From positions 1-54,569 of the forward strand of contig NZ_SLWK01000009.1 in assembly GCF_004345615.1 (NCBI RefSeq): 54,569 nucleotides of DNA. Reading direction: 5' to 3'. The stretch comes from Natronoflexus pectinivorans (GTDB taxonomy: Bacteria; Bacteroidota; Bacteroidia; Bacteroidales; Marinilabiliaceae). This document shows positions 1 to 8,312 of this stretch, piece by piece. A program made the translations under genes and the position numbers. Position 1 is the first letter of the stretch; every line of letters begins with the position of its first letter. Under the pieces are notes generated by a model. It was not told the DNA's origin, did no database searches, and worked only from the letters and a program-made list of their open reading frames with translations.

Positions 1-1
1 C

Positions 2-93
2 TGTCCGGATAATTCCAGAACGCATGTCCGGATATTACCGGAATGCCTGCCCGGATAATTCCAGAACGGGTGTCCGGATGCCTCCGGATTTTG
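2..93. repeat. Four tandem 23-bp repeats with inverted-repeat cores
   Basis: Four contiguous 23-bp units start at 2, 25, 48 and 71. Each opens with TGTCCGGAT or TGCCCGGAT. Units 2 and 4 contain a perfect TCCGG-N6-CCGGA inverted repeat, and units 1 and 3 a degenerate one ending CCAGA. There are no spacers. The array may continue left of the window. It abuts the broken end of the VOC-family gene fragment. Its function is unknown. Confidence 0.85.
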
Positions 94-94
94 C

Positions 95-301
95 ATGTGC
101 GGACAGGGTGAGGCCATAAATGGAAATTCCGTGCAATTAAGCCTGAATTGTAGCAGCGAGGATGAAATCAAAACGCTTTATAATCATCTATCCGAAGGAG
201 GAGAAATTGTAAGTGAATTAAAAAAAGAATTCTGGGGCAGTTTGTTTGCCATGGTAATCGATAAATTTGGTGTAAGATGGATGCTCTCTTATGAGTATTG
301 A
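95..301 (+). pseudogene. VOC-family (PhnB/glyoxalase-like) protein, 3' remnant
   Basis: This 68-residue frame matches the C-terminal half of PhnB-like VOC proteins, which are normally about 130-150 residues. The recognisable pattern is NGNSVQLSLNC, then a gapped acidic helix, then EFWGSLFAMVIDKFGVRWM, the last beta strands of the family fold. The N-terminal half, including its share of the metal or ligand site, is missing. Upstream lies a 23-bp repeat array that shifts frame every unit and has an in-frame TAA near position 56, so no longer protein can be read through it. The ATG at 95 is probably a fortuitous internal codon. A DUF2200 gene follows 15 bp downstream and may once have been co-transcribed. 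I read this as a truncated gene, although a retained short protein cannot be excluded. Confidence 0.7.
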
Positions 302-316
302 TTTAATTAATAAGCA

Positions 317-679
317 ATGAAGACAACACCTGAACATGATGAGCGAATGGCTAAAATGACATTCGCCTCAGTCTATCCCCACTACATAACAAAGGTTGAA
401 AGCAAAGGAAGAACCAAAGAAGAGTTGCATCAGGTTATTGAGTGGCTTACCGGCTTCAATGATGAAAAAATTAATGAGCTGGCAGAATCAGATGTAACAT
501 TCGAAACATTTTTTAGCGAGGCAAACCTTAACAAAAATTCGCATTTAATAAAGGGGACAATTTGTGGATATCGCATAGAGGAAATTACAAACCCTTTAAC
601 CCAAAAAGTACGTTATTTGGATAAGTTGGTGGATGAGTTGGCAAATGGCCGCAAGATGGAAAAAATATTACGGGATTAA
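317..679 (+). CDS. DUF2200 family protein
   Basis: The 120-residue protein matches DUF2200, a small conserved bacterial family without assigned function. Diagnostic segments are the N-terminal HDERMAKMTFASVYPHY, the central GRTKEELHQVIEWLTGF and the C-terminal KVRYLDKLVDELANGRKM. The length is normal for the family. There is no signal peptide or membrane segment, so it should be cytoplasmic. It starts 15 bp after the VOC remnant, suggesting a former operon, and converges with the ohrR-like gene, whose stop lies about 10 bp away. No catalytic residues are known, so only the family assignment is offered. Confidence 0.85.
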   Translation: MKTTPEHDERMAKMTFASVYPHYITKVESKGRTKEELHQVIEWLTGFNDEKINELAESDVTFETFFSEANLNKNSHLIKGTICGYRIEEITNPLTQKVRYLDKLVDELANGRKMEKILRD

Positions 680-689
680 ATATCACAAT

Positions 690-1142
690 CTAACCTTTGC
701 GAGGTTTATCTAAAAGTGAAATGAGACTATTCAAAGTATTTTTTAATTCCATGAGTATATTCAAATCAATGCTTTCATCATTGATTTTTTCAATCAGTTG
801 AAGAGGTATCGATGCAGCTTTTTCACGCATTTTTTTGCCTTTATCGGAAAGGCTTATCAGAACCTTCCGCTCGTCACTATTAGAACGAACCCTTTTGATC
901 AACCCCAATGCCTCCATTCTTTTTAATAGAGGTGTAACAGTATTGGTATTGAGAATCAGTTTTCCGGAAATTTCATTTACAGTAATTTCATCAGTTTCCC
1001 ACAATACCATTAAAACCAGATATTGGGGATATGTAATCCCCAATTTATCCAGAAACGGCTGATATTCCCTGATGATGAGACGTGACGCGGCATATACAGG
1101 GAAGCAAAGTTGGTTTTCAAGTTTCAGCTGATCGTATTCCAT
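690..1142 (-). CDS. ohrR: OhrR-type MarR family organic peroxide sensor/repressor
   Basis: A 150-residue winged-helix MarR protein. The N-terminus KLENQLCFPVYAASR places a cysteine at residue 13 in the same context as the peroxide-sensing cysteine of Bacillus OhrR. It is the only cysteine in the protein, so this would be a one-Cys sensor reactivated by low-molecular-weight or protein thiols. The recognition helix and wing region (about residues 55-95) carries the family signature NTNTVTPLLKRMEALGLI followed by an SDERK wing. The gene lies 5 bp downstream of a glutathione peroxidase gene on the same strand, so both probably share one message. OhrR normally represses a peroxidase until its cysteine is oxidised. 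Here the likely operators are the palindromes upstream of the peroxidase, giving autoregulation of the pair. The family call is strong; the inducer is inferred. Confidence 0.88.
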   Translation of the reverse strand: MEYDQLKLENQLCFPVYAASRLIIREYQPFLDKLGITYPQYLVLMVLWETDEITVNEISGKLILNTNTVTPLLKRMEALGLIKRVRSNSDERKVLISLSDKGKKMREKAASIPLQLIEKINDESIDLNILMELKNTLNSLISLLDKPRKG

Positions 1143-1147
1143 CTTAA

Positions 1148-1630
1148 CTATTTTAGAATTTCTGACAGATATTTGTCAATCTTTTCAGGCTTGGTAAAAG
1201 GTGAAAACCGTTTCATCGGTTTTCCGTTTTTATCAACCAGAAATTTAGTAAAATTCCATTTTATTTTACTTCCAAAAACTCCTCCTAACTTCATTTTCAA
1301 AAACCGATACAATGGGTGAGCATTGTCGCCATTTACCTCAACTTTTGAAAACATTGGAAAAGTAACTCCATAATTCATCAAACAACCCTCAGATATGGAT
1401 TTTTCATCTCCAGGCTCCTGATTTCCAAATTGATTACAAGGAAAACCCAAAATCACCAATCCTTTGTCCTTGTATTTTTGATAGAGGTTCTCCAATCCTT
1501 CAAACTGCGGCGAAAGGCCGCATTTACTCGCTGTATTCACAACCAAAATGGTTTTGCCTTTATACTCTTCCATGCTTATTTCCTTACCTTGTAGGGAAAT
1601 TGCGTTAAAATTGTAGATTAATGATTCCAT
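1148..1630 (-). CDS. Glutathione peroxidase family thiol peroxidase
   Basis: A 160-residue thioredoxin-fold peroxidase. The peroxidatic cysteine is C37 in NTASKCG. The second signature FPCNQFGNQEPG spans about residues 63-74 and the third, WNFTKFLVDKNG, lies near the C-terminus. C83 sits where thioredoxin-dependent members of this family keep their resolving cysteine, so reduction by thioredoxin rather than glutathione is likely. There is no signal peptide, so it is cytoplasmic. It is the first gene of a two-gene unit with the OhrR-like repressor and should reduce hydrogen or organic hydroperoxides. The start is the ATG at 1630. Upstream lie a perfect 34-bp palindrome, a second operator-like palindrome and a TACATTTG promoter box between them, all consistent with repression by its partner. 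Confidence 0.92.
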   Translation of the reverse strand: MESLIYNFNAISLQGKEISMEEYKGKTILVVNTASKCGLSPQFEGLENLYQKYKDKGLVILGFPCNQFGNQEPGDEKSISEGCLMNYGVTFPMFSKVEVNGDNAHPLYRFLKMKLGGVFGSKIKWNFTKFLVDKNGKPMKRFSPFTKPEKIDKYLSEILK

Positions 1631-1640
1631 GATTATTTTT

Positions 1641-1710
1641 TATCGCTTACGTTTATATCGTTCACGATACAAATGTACAAAAAATATATCGCATGCGATA
1701 TATTTTTTGT
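1641..1710. promoter_or_regulatory. Paired palindromic operators upstream of the peroxidase-repressor operon
   Basis: Positions 1677-1710 form a perfect 34-bp palindrome centred on GCATGC. Its core TATCGC-AT-GCGATA (1687-1700) matches a second palindrome TATCGT-TC-ACGATA at 1656-1669, giving the consensus TATCGY-N2-RCGATA. A third, degraded copy (TATCGC-TT-ACG) starts at 1641. The two good sites have centres 31 bp apart, about three helical turns, so they face the same side of DNA. They flank the -7 box. The likely ligand is the OhrR-like protein; this is inference from position and symmetry. Confidence 0.75.
1670..1677 (-). promoter_or_regulatory. Promoter -7 box for the peroxidase operon
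   Basis: The minus strand reads TACATTTG, a perfect match to the Bacteroidota -7 consensus TAnnTTTG. Transcription would begin near 1663, inside the 1656-1669 palindrome, leaving a leader of about 33 nt before the ATG at 1630. The 34-bp palindrome covers the upstream half of the promoter. No clear -33 TTTG was found. Confidence 0.6.
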
Positions 1711-1837
1711 TATAAATCTTTTCACTATTGACCTACTAATTAATATAGATTATCATCGTAAAAGAACTTAGCCGAACAGTAGTGAAATCTTTTTCGGTTA
1801 AAACTAAACCTTATTTAAAACAAACATATTCAAATCA

Positions 1838-3508
1838 TTAATAGGAAAAGCTACTTCCACCCAAAAACTCCCTTAAAATGGAAGTCGGAGGAATTCCGTT
1901 GAGTTGCATGGGTTTAAAATAGCTAAAAAACTTAAGTAAACGTGTTGCTTCAGAGTATTCCGGCTGATTGGCTTGAACTTCCAGTAGAATAGGTTCGGCA
2001 AAAGGCTTAAGCACAGCGAACTCGTACAATAGTGCTGTGTTAAACATCACGTCGGCCTCTTCCTGATAAGGGAAAATATGTTTCTCCTCACCCCGGCGCA
2101 CGCTTGCCCACCTTGAAATGGTATCCTGTGCTGAATATTTACGGTATTTATAATCACGAACAATTCGTCGTATCAGACGATTATCGGTGGTTGGAATTCG
2201 TGTATGATCATCAATATTAATACCGGTTAGTGCAGAAACATAAACCTTATATTTGGCATCATCAGGTACAGAAGGTGTCAACGAAGGATTAAGACCATGA
2301 ATTCCCTCTATAATAAGGATATTCTCACTTCCCATTCTTAGTTTTTCGCCGTCGTAATATCGTTCGCCTGTTTCAAAAGAAAAACGTGGAATTTCAACTT
2401 CTTCACCCTCTAACAAAGCTACCAGATGCTCATTAAACAATTTTAAATCAATGGCCTCCAATGCTTCAAAGTCATAATCACCATTTTCATCCAACGGAGT
2501 GTTTTCGCGGTTTACAAAATAGTTATCCAGCGAAAGATTTAAAGGCTTTATTCCCGAAACCAGCAGTTGCACAGCCAAACGTTTTCCGAAGGTTGTTTTT
2601 CCACTGGACGAAGGCCCACTGATTAAGACTATTTTAATCTTATTCTTACGTGCAGCAATTCTATCGGCAATTTGAGAAATCTTCTTTTCATGAAGCGCTT
2701 CTGTAACTTTAATGAGGGTCTCAGATTTTCCATTGCCTGCAGCTTTATTTAAATCACTGATTTTGGTCACGTTCAGAATCTTATTCCATTGGCTGAACTC
2801 CCTGAAAATCTCAAACAATTTGTTTTGTATCACCAAATCTTCAACAACTTCGGGATTGTAAGATTTTGGCACACGAAGTAACATTCCATTGTAGTATTTA
2901 TTCAGGTCGAAAACTTTAAGATAGCCGGTAGATGGAACCATAAAACCATAGAAGACTCCAATGTGCTCTCCCATTTTGTAATAAGAAGTATAATATTGAC
3001 CACGGTGCTTTATAAGGTCAATTTTATCACAAAGTCCATGCTCATCAAAAAGCCTGACAACCTCTTCGGTCTCCTCCTTCTTTTTCTCAATAGGAATATT
3101 TCTTTCAACAATTTCCCGCATTTTTGCGGCCAAGTCGATTGTCATTTGCACTGTTAGCTCGCATTCAAGATTATCCAGTTCACAGTAAAACCCTTTACTT
3201 ACAGAATGCTCTATGCGTAAACGTGCGCCAGGATACATCTCCTGAACCGCAGCATAAAGTACGAAAGAGAGACTTCGGATGTACATTCTCATGCCATCCA
3301 CATGAGTTACATCAATAAAACGAACTGTTTTGGGTTGAAAAAATTCATAACCGGCATTACGAAGGCGATTGTTCACCAATGCGCCCAATATTGGGTTTGA
3401 AAGGTTTACTTTGAGTTTCTCGGCGGCTTCCAGTAAAGTGGTGCCTCGTGGCACCATGATTTCTTTATTATTGTTCAAACACTTAATCTTTATCTCTTTT
3501 GTGGTCAT
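1838..3508 (-). CDS. TGS-domain nucleoside (uridine) kinase
   Basis: A 556-residue cytoplasmic fusion protein. Residues about 1-65 form a TGS domain (MVPRGTTLLEAAEKL type). Residues about 70-240 resemble the threonyl-tRNA synthetase second additional domain, including HSVSKGFYCEL, and residues about 290-500 form a uridine kinase/phosphoribulokinase P-loop domain with the Walker A motif GPSSSGKTTF (residues 298-307). This architecture is a recognised nucleoside kinase in Bacteroidota and Firmicutes. It probably phosphorylates uridine or another nucleoside; the role of the synthetase-like part is not established. The ATG start is supported by the immediate TGS domain. The gene stands alone, with 207 bp before the peroxidase start and 92 bp after the antiporter start. 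A weak imperfect stem (about 1770-1800) downstream could terminate it. Confidence 0.85.
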   Translation of the reverse strand: MTTKEIKIKCLNNNKEIMVPRGTTLLEAAEKLKVNLSNPILGALVNNRLRNAGYEFFQPKTVRFIDVTHVDGMRMYIRSLSFVLYAAVQEMYPGARLRIEHSVSKGFYCELDNLECELTVQMTIDLAAKMREIVERNIPIEKKKEETEEVVRLFDEHGLCDKIDLIKHRGQYYTSYYKMGEHIGVFYGFMVPSTGYLKVFDLNKYYNGMLLRVPKSYNPEVVEDLVIQNKLFEIFREFSQWNKILNVTKISDLNKAAGNGKSETLIKVTEALHEKKISQIADRIAARKNKIKIVLISGPSSSGKTTFGKRLAVQLLVSGIKPLNLSLDNYFVNRENTPLDENGDYDFEALEAIDLKLFNEHLVALLEGEEVEIPRFSFETGERYYDGEKLRMGSENILIIEGIHGLNPSLTPSVPDDAKYKVYVSALTGINIDDHTRIPTTDNRLIRRIVRDYKYRKYSAQDTISRWASVRRGEEKHIFPYQEEADVMFNTALLYEFAVLKPFAEPILLEVQANQPEYSEATRLLKFFSYFKPMQLNGIPPTSILREFLGGSSFSY

Positions 3509-3600
3509 GGTATCGTTGTTTATAAAAATTTCCTATTTTTTATGTGTGTCTCACCGGTTGATTTGAAGCCATTCATTGAGTGAAATCCGGATTGATTCTG

Positions 3601-5253
3601 CTAAATCAATTTCTTCAAGTAATCCTGGTAAAAATTATTTGCTGCCATGTAATGGGGTCTGAGAACTTGTTCAGCGCCACATACACTAAGCAATTTATGG
3701 CTTTCGTCACTCGCAGCCGTTAAATATACCCTTCCTTCATAGCCTTCATGCCTTAACGATTTCATCAATTGTATGGAATGATTATAATCCGCCACCGAAC
3801 TGACAATGATTCGAGCATCCTTATGAGGCATCTGGTGCAATAAATCAGGGTCTTCCATATCTCCGTAAATGATATCCCGCCCTCGTTTCTGCTCCTTTTT
3901 TACCACCTCAGGGTCAAAATCAACCACCAGGTAATTGAACTCAGGATGTTCATCCAAATTTTCTGCAAGTTTCTTACCAAAACGCCCCAACCCGATTAAA
4001 ATTAAATCATACTTCTTTTGCATTGAGGAGACTTCCTCGTTTTCTCTGAAAGGATTCTTCCTTTCAAAGATGCTTAAAACAGGTGAAATATAACCATAAA
4101 TCTGGTGGGAATAGAGTATCAAATAGGTTGATAAACCAATGGTTATCAACCCAACTAATGTAATCAGTCCAACTATCTCTTCAGTAATGTGCCCCACATA
4201 AAGTCCCAGTCCGGCGAAAATCAGCGAAAATTCGCTGATTTGAGCAACCGTTAAACCAGCCAGAAAAGAAGTCCGTTTGCGATATCCCATAATCCCCATA
4301 ATTATCAGAACGATGATGGGGTTTCCAATCAATACAAAAATCGAAAAAATAAAGGCTGGTGTAATTTGACTACTGATAACCGACATGTCCAACTCCAATC
4401 CCAGCAGAACAAAAAAGAATAACAACAGAAAATCCCGCAAGCTCACCAGCCTGCTGCTGATGACATCTTTAAATGGCGAAGAGGCAAGACTTACCCCGGC
4501 TAAAAACGCACCTACTTCTCCACTGAACCCAATCAATTCTCCGGTAGCTGTAAAAGCAACAGCCCAGGCAATGGCAAAAAGAGTCAGCAACTCCTGTGAC
4601 TTGGCCAAAAAAGCACTCAGCCATGGAATGACCCATTTCATGGCAACAACCGTCACTACCAACAGTCCGATGCCCGAAAAGAACGTTTTAATCACATCGT
4701 TTGTGAGCGATGCCTCCTCGCTCCTGCCCATTGCAGAAAGAATAATCATCACCAGAATCACAACAATATCCTGCACAATCAGAAACCCGATGGCGATTTG
4801 ACCGTGTAATGAATCAATCTCCTTTTTGTCGGATAAAAGCTTAACAATGATGATGGTGCTGGAAAAAGTCAGTGCTACTGCAATATAAAAACTGTGCAGG
4901 GAAGAAAAGCCAAGCGCCAGTCCAATGAAATACCCAAAAAGAGAGGTAAACAAAACCTGTCCCATACCAGTGAGCAGCGCAACTTTTCCCACCGATTTTA
5001 TAATTCTGAGGTCGAGTTTTAACCCTACAATAAAGAGGAGGACAGCAATGCCAATTTCAGCCAGCAGATGTATGTTATCTTTTGAAGAGACGATATCAAG
5101 TGCAGAAGGTCCAACGATTATTCCAAGCGCAATAAAAACAACGATTAACGGTTGTTTTAAAAGCTGCCCTATTGCTCCGAGCATTGCAGCCAGAGCCAGT
5201 ATGATGGCAAATTCGTAAAAAGGGTTTTCAGAAATTGATGAAATCCATTCCAT
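3601..5253 (-). CDS. CPA2-family (Kef-type) cation:proton antiporter with RCK domain
   Basis: A 550-residue inner-membrane protein. About the first 385 residues contain roughly twelve hydrophobic segments of the Na+/H+ exchanger fold (for example GEVGAFLAGVSLASSPF, the family's half-helix region). Residues about 413-530 form a TrkA-N/RCK domain with the Rossmann nucleotide loop LIGLGRFGKKLAENL. This pattern defines KefB/KefC-like and related potassium or sodium:proton antiporters, gated by nucleotide or glutathione adducts in characterised members. The ion cannot be read from sequence. A KefF/KefG-type accessory subunit is absent nearby. The gene is followed by uvrA on the same strand after 81 bp, but no functional link is implied. 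Confidence 0.88.
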   Translation of the reverse strand: MEWISSISENPFYEFAIILALAAMLGAIGQLLKQPLIVVFIALGIIVGPSALDIVSSKDNIHLLAEIGIAVLLFIVGLKLDLRIIKSVGKVALLTGMGQVLFTSLFGYFIGLALGFSSLHSFYIAVALTFSSTIIIVKLLSDKKEIDSLHGQIAIGFLIVQDIVVILVMIILSAMGRSEEASLTNDVIKTFFSGIGLLVVTVVAMKWVIPWLSAFLAKSQELLTLFAIAWAVAFTATGELIGFSGEVGAFLAGVSLASSPFKDVISSRLVSLRDFLLLFFFVLLGLELDMSVISSQITPAFIFSIFVLIGNPIIVLIIMGIMGYRKRTSFLAGLTVAQISEFSLIFAGLGLYVGHITEEIVGLITLVGLITIGLSTYLILYSHQIYGYISPVLSIFERKNPFRENEEVSSMQKKYDLILIGLGRFGKKLAENLDEHPEFNYLVVDFDPEVVKKEQKRGRDIIYGDMEDPDLLHQMPHKDARIIVSSVADYNHSIQLMKSLRHEGYEGRVYLTAASDESHKLLSVCGAEQVLRPHYMAANNFYQDYLKKLI

Positions 5254-5334
5254 CCGGAAATTTTTAATTAATATCGTTCATCGGGAAGCAATACCTCAAA
5301 ATACAGATTTGAAGCCAATTCTCCAATACCATTC

Positions 5335-8214
5335 CTAGCTTTTTTTCTGAAGTTGAAATTCCGGCTCCTGAAGCAAAAACTCACCCGTATAACTATTCTT
5401 TACTTTAATGATCTCTTCAGGTGTACCACTGAAAACAAGCTCTCCGCCCATGCTTCCTCCTTCGGGACCTATATCTATTAGATAATCAGCTGCTTTTACC
5501 ACATCCATGTTGTGTTCAATAACAATCACGGTATTTCCCCTGTCCACCAACTGATTAAGCACATCAAGTAATACCCTGATGTCTTCAAAATGAAGCCCTG
5601 TGGTTGGTTCATCAAGAATGTAGATGGTTTTACCCGTGTCCTTTTTAGCCAGTTCCGAAGAGAGTTTAACACGTTGCGACTCCCCACCCGACAAGGTTGT
5701 TGACGATTGACCCAGTTTGATATAACCCAACCCAACTCTTTGCAGCATTTTAACTTTATTTTGCAAAGAAGGAATATTTTCAAAGAATTCTACCGCTTGA
5801 TTGATGGTCAAATTAAGTACATCGCTGATGGATTTTCCCTTATAGCGAACCTCCAGTGTTTCGCGATTGTAGCGTTTCCCGCTACAATCGGGACACTCCA
5901 CCATAACATCCGGAAGAAAATTCATTTCAATAACCTGAACACCTCCTCCCTTACAGGTTTCGCATCGTCCCCCAGCCACATTAAAGGAAAAACGGCCAGG
6001 TTTATATGCCCTTATTTTTGCCTCCGGCAGTTCAGCAAAAAGTTTTCTAATTTCATCAAAAATTTTGGTATAGGTTGCCGGGTTTGAACGCGGCGTTCTG
6101 CCAAGCGGCGATTGATCCACATCCACTACTTTATCCACATGCTCAAGCCCTTTAACCGACTTAAAGGCCAAAGGCTCCTTAACCCCGTTATAAACGTGCT
6201 TGTTCAGAATTGGATAAAGCGTTTCGTTTACCAAAGTAGATTTCCCACTTCCCGAAACACCCGTCACACAAATAAATTTCCCCAAAGGAAAAGCGACATC
6301 AATACTTTTCAGATTATTGCCGGATGCACCTTTAATTACAACAGATTTGCCGTTGCCTTCACGCCTCTTTGCCGGCATCAGAATGCTTTTCTTTCCTGTG
6401 AGATAATCGGCAGTGAGCGATTTGGAATTAAGAATCTGCAAAGGCGTTCCCTGCGCCACCACTTCGCCGCCAAAACGACCGGCTCGCGGCCCCATATCAA
6501 TCACATGGTCGGCTGCCATCATCATATCCCGGTCGTGTTCAACAACCAAAACCGAATTTCCGGTATCGCGCAATTGTTTAAGAGAATCAATTAACCGATG
6601 ATTATCACGTTGATGAAGTCCGATGGACGGTTCATCCAAAATGTAAAGGACATTCACCAACTGAGAACCAATTTGGGTAGCAAGGCGAATGCGTTGGCTT
6701 TCGCCTCCTGAAAGCGTCATAGCACCCCTGTCCAGCGCGAGATAATCCAATCCCACATCCACCATAAACCCAAGTCGGGAACGAATCTCCTTTAAGATTT
6801 CTGCTGCAATCAGCTTTTGCTTATCAGATAGTCTTTCCTCTATACCCGTGAACCACTCCTTTAAAACAGAGAGATCCATCTTCGAAAGCTCGGCAATATT
6901 TTTTCCACCTATTCGAAAATGCAATGCCTCTTTGTTCAACCTCAGGCCGCTACATTCGGGACACTTTTTATGTGCAATGTATTGATTGGCCCACCGCTTT
7001 GCACTGGCTGAACTTTCGTTTGATTGTTGTTCAAGAATGTATTTAATCACCCCATCGAAGCTTAGAAAATAGTTGGACGTGGTTCCAAGCGGGGTGTTTT
7101 TCAATGTCAATGGCTCGTTGGTTCCATAGAGGATGGCTTCAAGGCCATCCTCCGGTATGTTTTCGATGGATGTTTTTAATGTAAAGCCAAATTTTTCGGC
7201 AATGGCTTCCAATTGCCAAAATATCAGCGAGTTTTTGTACTTCCCAAGTGCATCAATCCCACCACGATAAATGCTCAGTTTGGGATCGGGAATGATTTTC
7301 TGCATGTCGGCCTCATCAACCATGCCCAACCCTTTACATTTTTGGCAGGCGCCCTGCGGCGAGTTAAAGGAGAACGAGTGAGGCGCGGGTTCGTTATATG
7401 CAATTCCGGTTACAGGACACATCAACAAGCGACTGAAATAACGTGGCTCTTCGCCATCTTTCTCAATAACCATCATGGTGTTGCGACCCTGTTTCATGGC
7501 AAGTTTTACCGATTCCTCCAGTCGCTTCCGATCTTTTGGCTCAACCCTGAGCTTATCCACAACCACTTCTATGAAGTGGTTTTTATAGCGATCTACCTTC
7601 ATGCCATGACGAATCTCTTTGATTTCACCATCGACACGTACATAAAGAAACCCTTTTTTCCGAATCTGCTCAAACAGCTCTTTGTAGTGCCCCTTTCGGC
7701 CTTTCACCATGGGTGAAAGGATGTAAACGTTCTTCCCCTCGAATCGAGATAAAATTAAATCAAGAATCTGCTGATCGGTGTATTTCACCATTTTCTCCCC
7801 CGACAAATGGGAATAAGCCTCCCCTGCCCTGGCATAAAGAAGCCGGAGAAAATCATAAATTTCAGTAATGGTACCAACGGTGGAGCGTGGGTTTTTACCC
7901 GTGGTTTTTTGCTCAATGGAGATGACCGGACTCAGTCCGGTAATTTTATCCACATCCGGACGTTCCATCCCCCCAAGAAACTGGCGTGCATAGGCCGAAA
8001 ATGTTTCAATATACCGACGCTGGCCTTCGGCATATATGGTATCAAATGCAAGGGATGATTTTCCACTGCCGCTTAAACCGGTGATTACAACCAATTCGTT
8101 GCGTGGAATTGAAACATCAATATTCTTGAGATTGTGCACCCTGGCACCCAGTACATCTATTCTTTCGGCATCGGTTACAACCGGCTGAGATAACGCAGAT
8201 CCGTCCTTTTGCAT
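5335..8214 (-). CDS. uvrA: UvrABC excinuclease subunit A
   Basis: A 959-residue DNA-damage recognition ATPase of nucleotide excision repair, close to the family's usual 940-960. Two ABC modules are clear: Walker A loops GLSGSGKSSLAFDT and [16 protein letters not shown], signature LSGGESQR twice, and Walker B segments ILDEPSIGLHQRDN and ILDEPTTGLHFEDI. The C-terminal zinc module has CETCKGGG and CPDCSGKR. The first zinc module is altered: the opening pair reads CPVT rather than CPxC, while the second pair, ACQKCKGLG, is intact; related Bacteroidota UvrA proteins share this as far as I recall. The longer frame to 8238 would start with TTG, so I chose the ATG at 8214. Confidence 0.97.
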   Translation of the reverse strand: MQKDGSALSQPVVTDAERIDVLGARVHNLKNIDVSIPRNELVVITGLSGSGKSSLAFDTIYAEGQRRYIETFSAYARQFLGGMERPDVDKITGLSPVISIEQKTTGKNPRSTVGTITEIYDFLRLLYARAGEAYSHLSGEKMVKYTDQQILDLILSRFEGKNVYILSPMVKGRKGHYKELFEQIRKKGFLYVRVDGEIKEIRHGMKVDRYKNHFIEVVVDKLRVEPKDRKRLEESVKLAMKQGRNTMMVIEKDGEEPRYFSRLLMCPVTGIAYNEPAPHSFSFNSPQGACQKCKGLGMVDEADMQKIIPDPKLSIYRGGIDALGKYKNSLIFWQLEAIAEKFGFTLKTSIENIPEDGLEAILYGTNEPLTLKNTPLGTTSNYFLSFDGVIKYILEQQSNESSASAKRWANQYIAHKKCPECSGLRLNKEALHFRIGGKNIAELSKMDLSVLKEWFTGIEERLSDKQKLIAAEILKEIRSRLGFMVDVGLDYLALDRGAMTLSGGESQRIRLATQIGSQLVNVLYILDEPSIGLHQRDNHRLIDSLKQLRDTGNSVLVVEHDRDMMMAADHVIDMGPRAGRFGGEVVAQGTPLQILNSKSLTADYLTGKKSILMPAKRREGNGKSVVIKGASGNNLKSIDVAFPLGKFICVTGVSGSGKSTLVNETLYPILNKHVYNGVKEPLAFKSVKGLEHVDKVVDVDQSPLGRTPRSNPATYTKIFDEIRKLFAELPEAKIRAYKPGRFSFNVAGGRCETCKGGGVQVIEMNFLPDVMVECPDCSGKRYNRETLEVRYKGKSISDVLNLTINQAVEFFENIPSLQNKVKMLQRVGLGYIKLGQSSTTLSGGESQRVKLSSELAKKDTGKTIYILDEPTTGLHFEDIRVLLDVLNQLVDRGNTVIVIEHNMDVVKAADYLIDIGPEGGSMGGELVFSGTPEEIIKVKNSYTGEFLLQEPEFQLQKKS

Positions 8215-8312
8215 ATTTTGCTCGTCTAAAAAAATCAATCTGCAAAGATAAGGATTTTAAAGCGTTTTTTGTTTGATGGAGGTTGGAGTTTTATAGTAAA
8301 GTGGTTGACAAT

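Noticed and set aside
2-93. Repeat array as a CRISPR
   Set aside because: Units are contiguous 23-mers without spacers, and no cas gene is nearby.
2-301. Repeats as the coding start of the VOC gene
   Set aside because: A 23-bp unit shifts frame each time and an in-frame TAA occurs in unit 3.
4385-4801. Plus-strand frame of 138 codons within the antiporter gene
   Set aside because: Antisense shadow of a membrane protein gene; low-complexity basic translation with no family features.
5707-7716. Several plus-strand frames inside uvrA
   Set aside because: All lie within well-conserved UvrA motifs on the minus strand and lack family similarity.
8215-8238. Upstream TTG start for uvrA
   Set aside because: It adds eight residues without family similarity; the ATG at 8214 is better.
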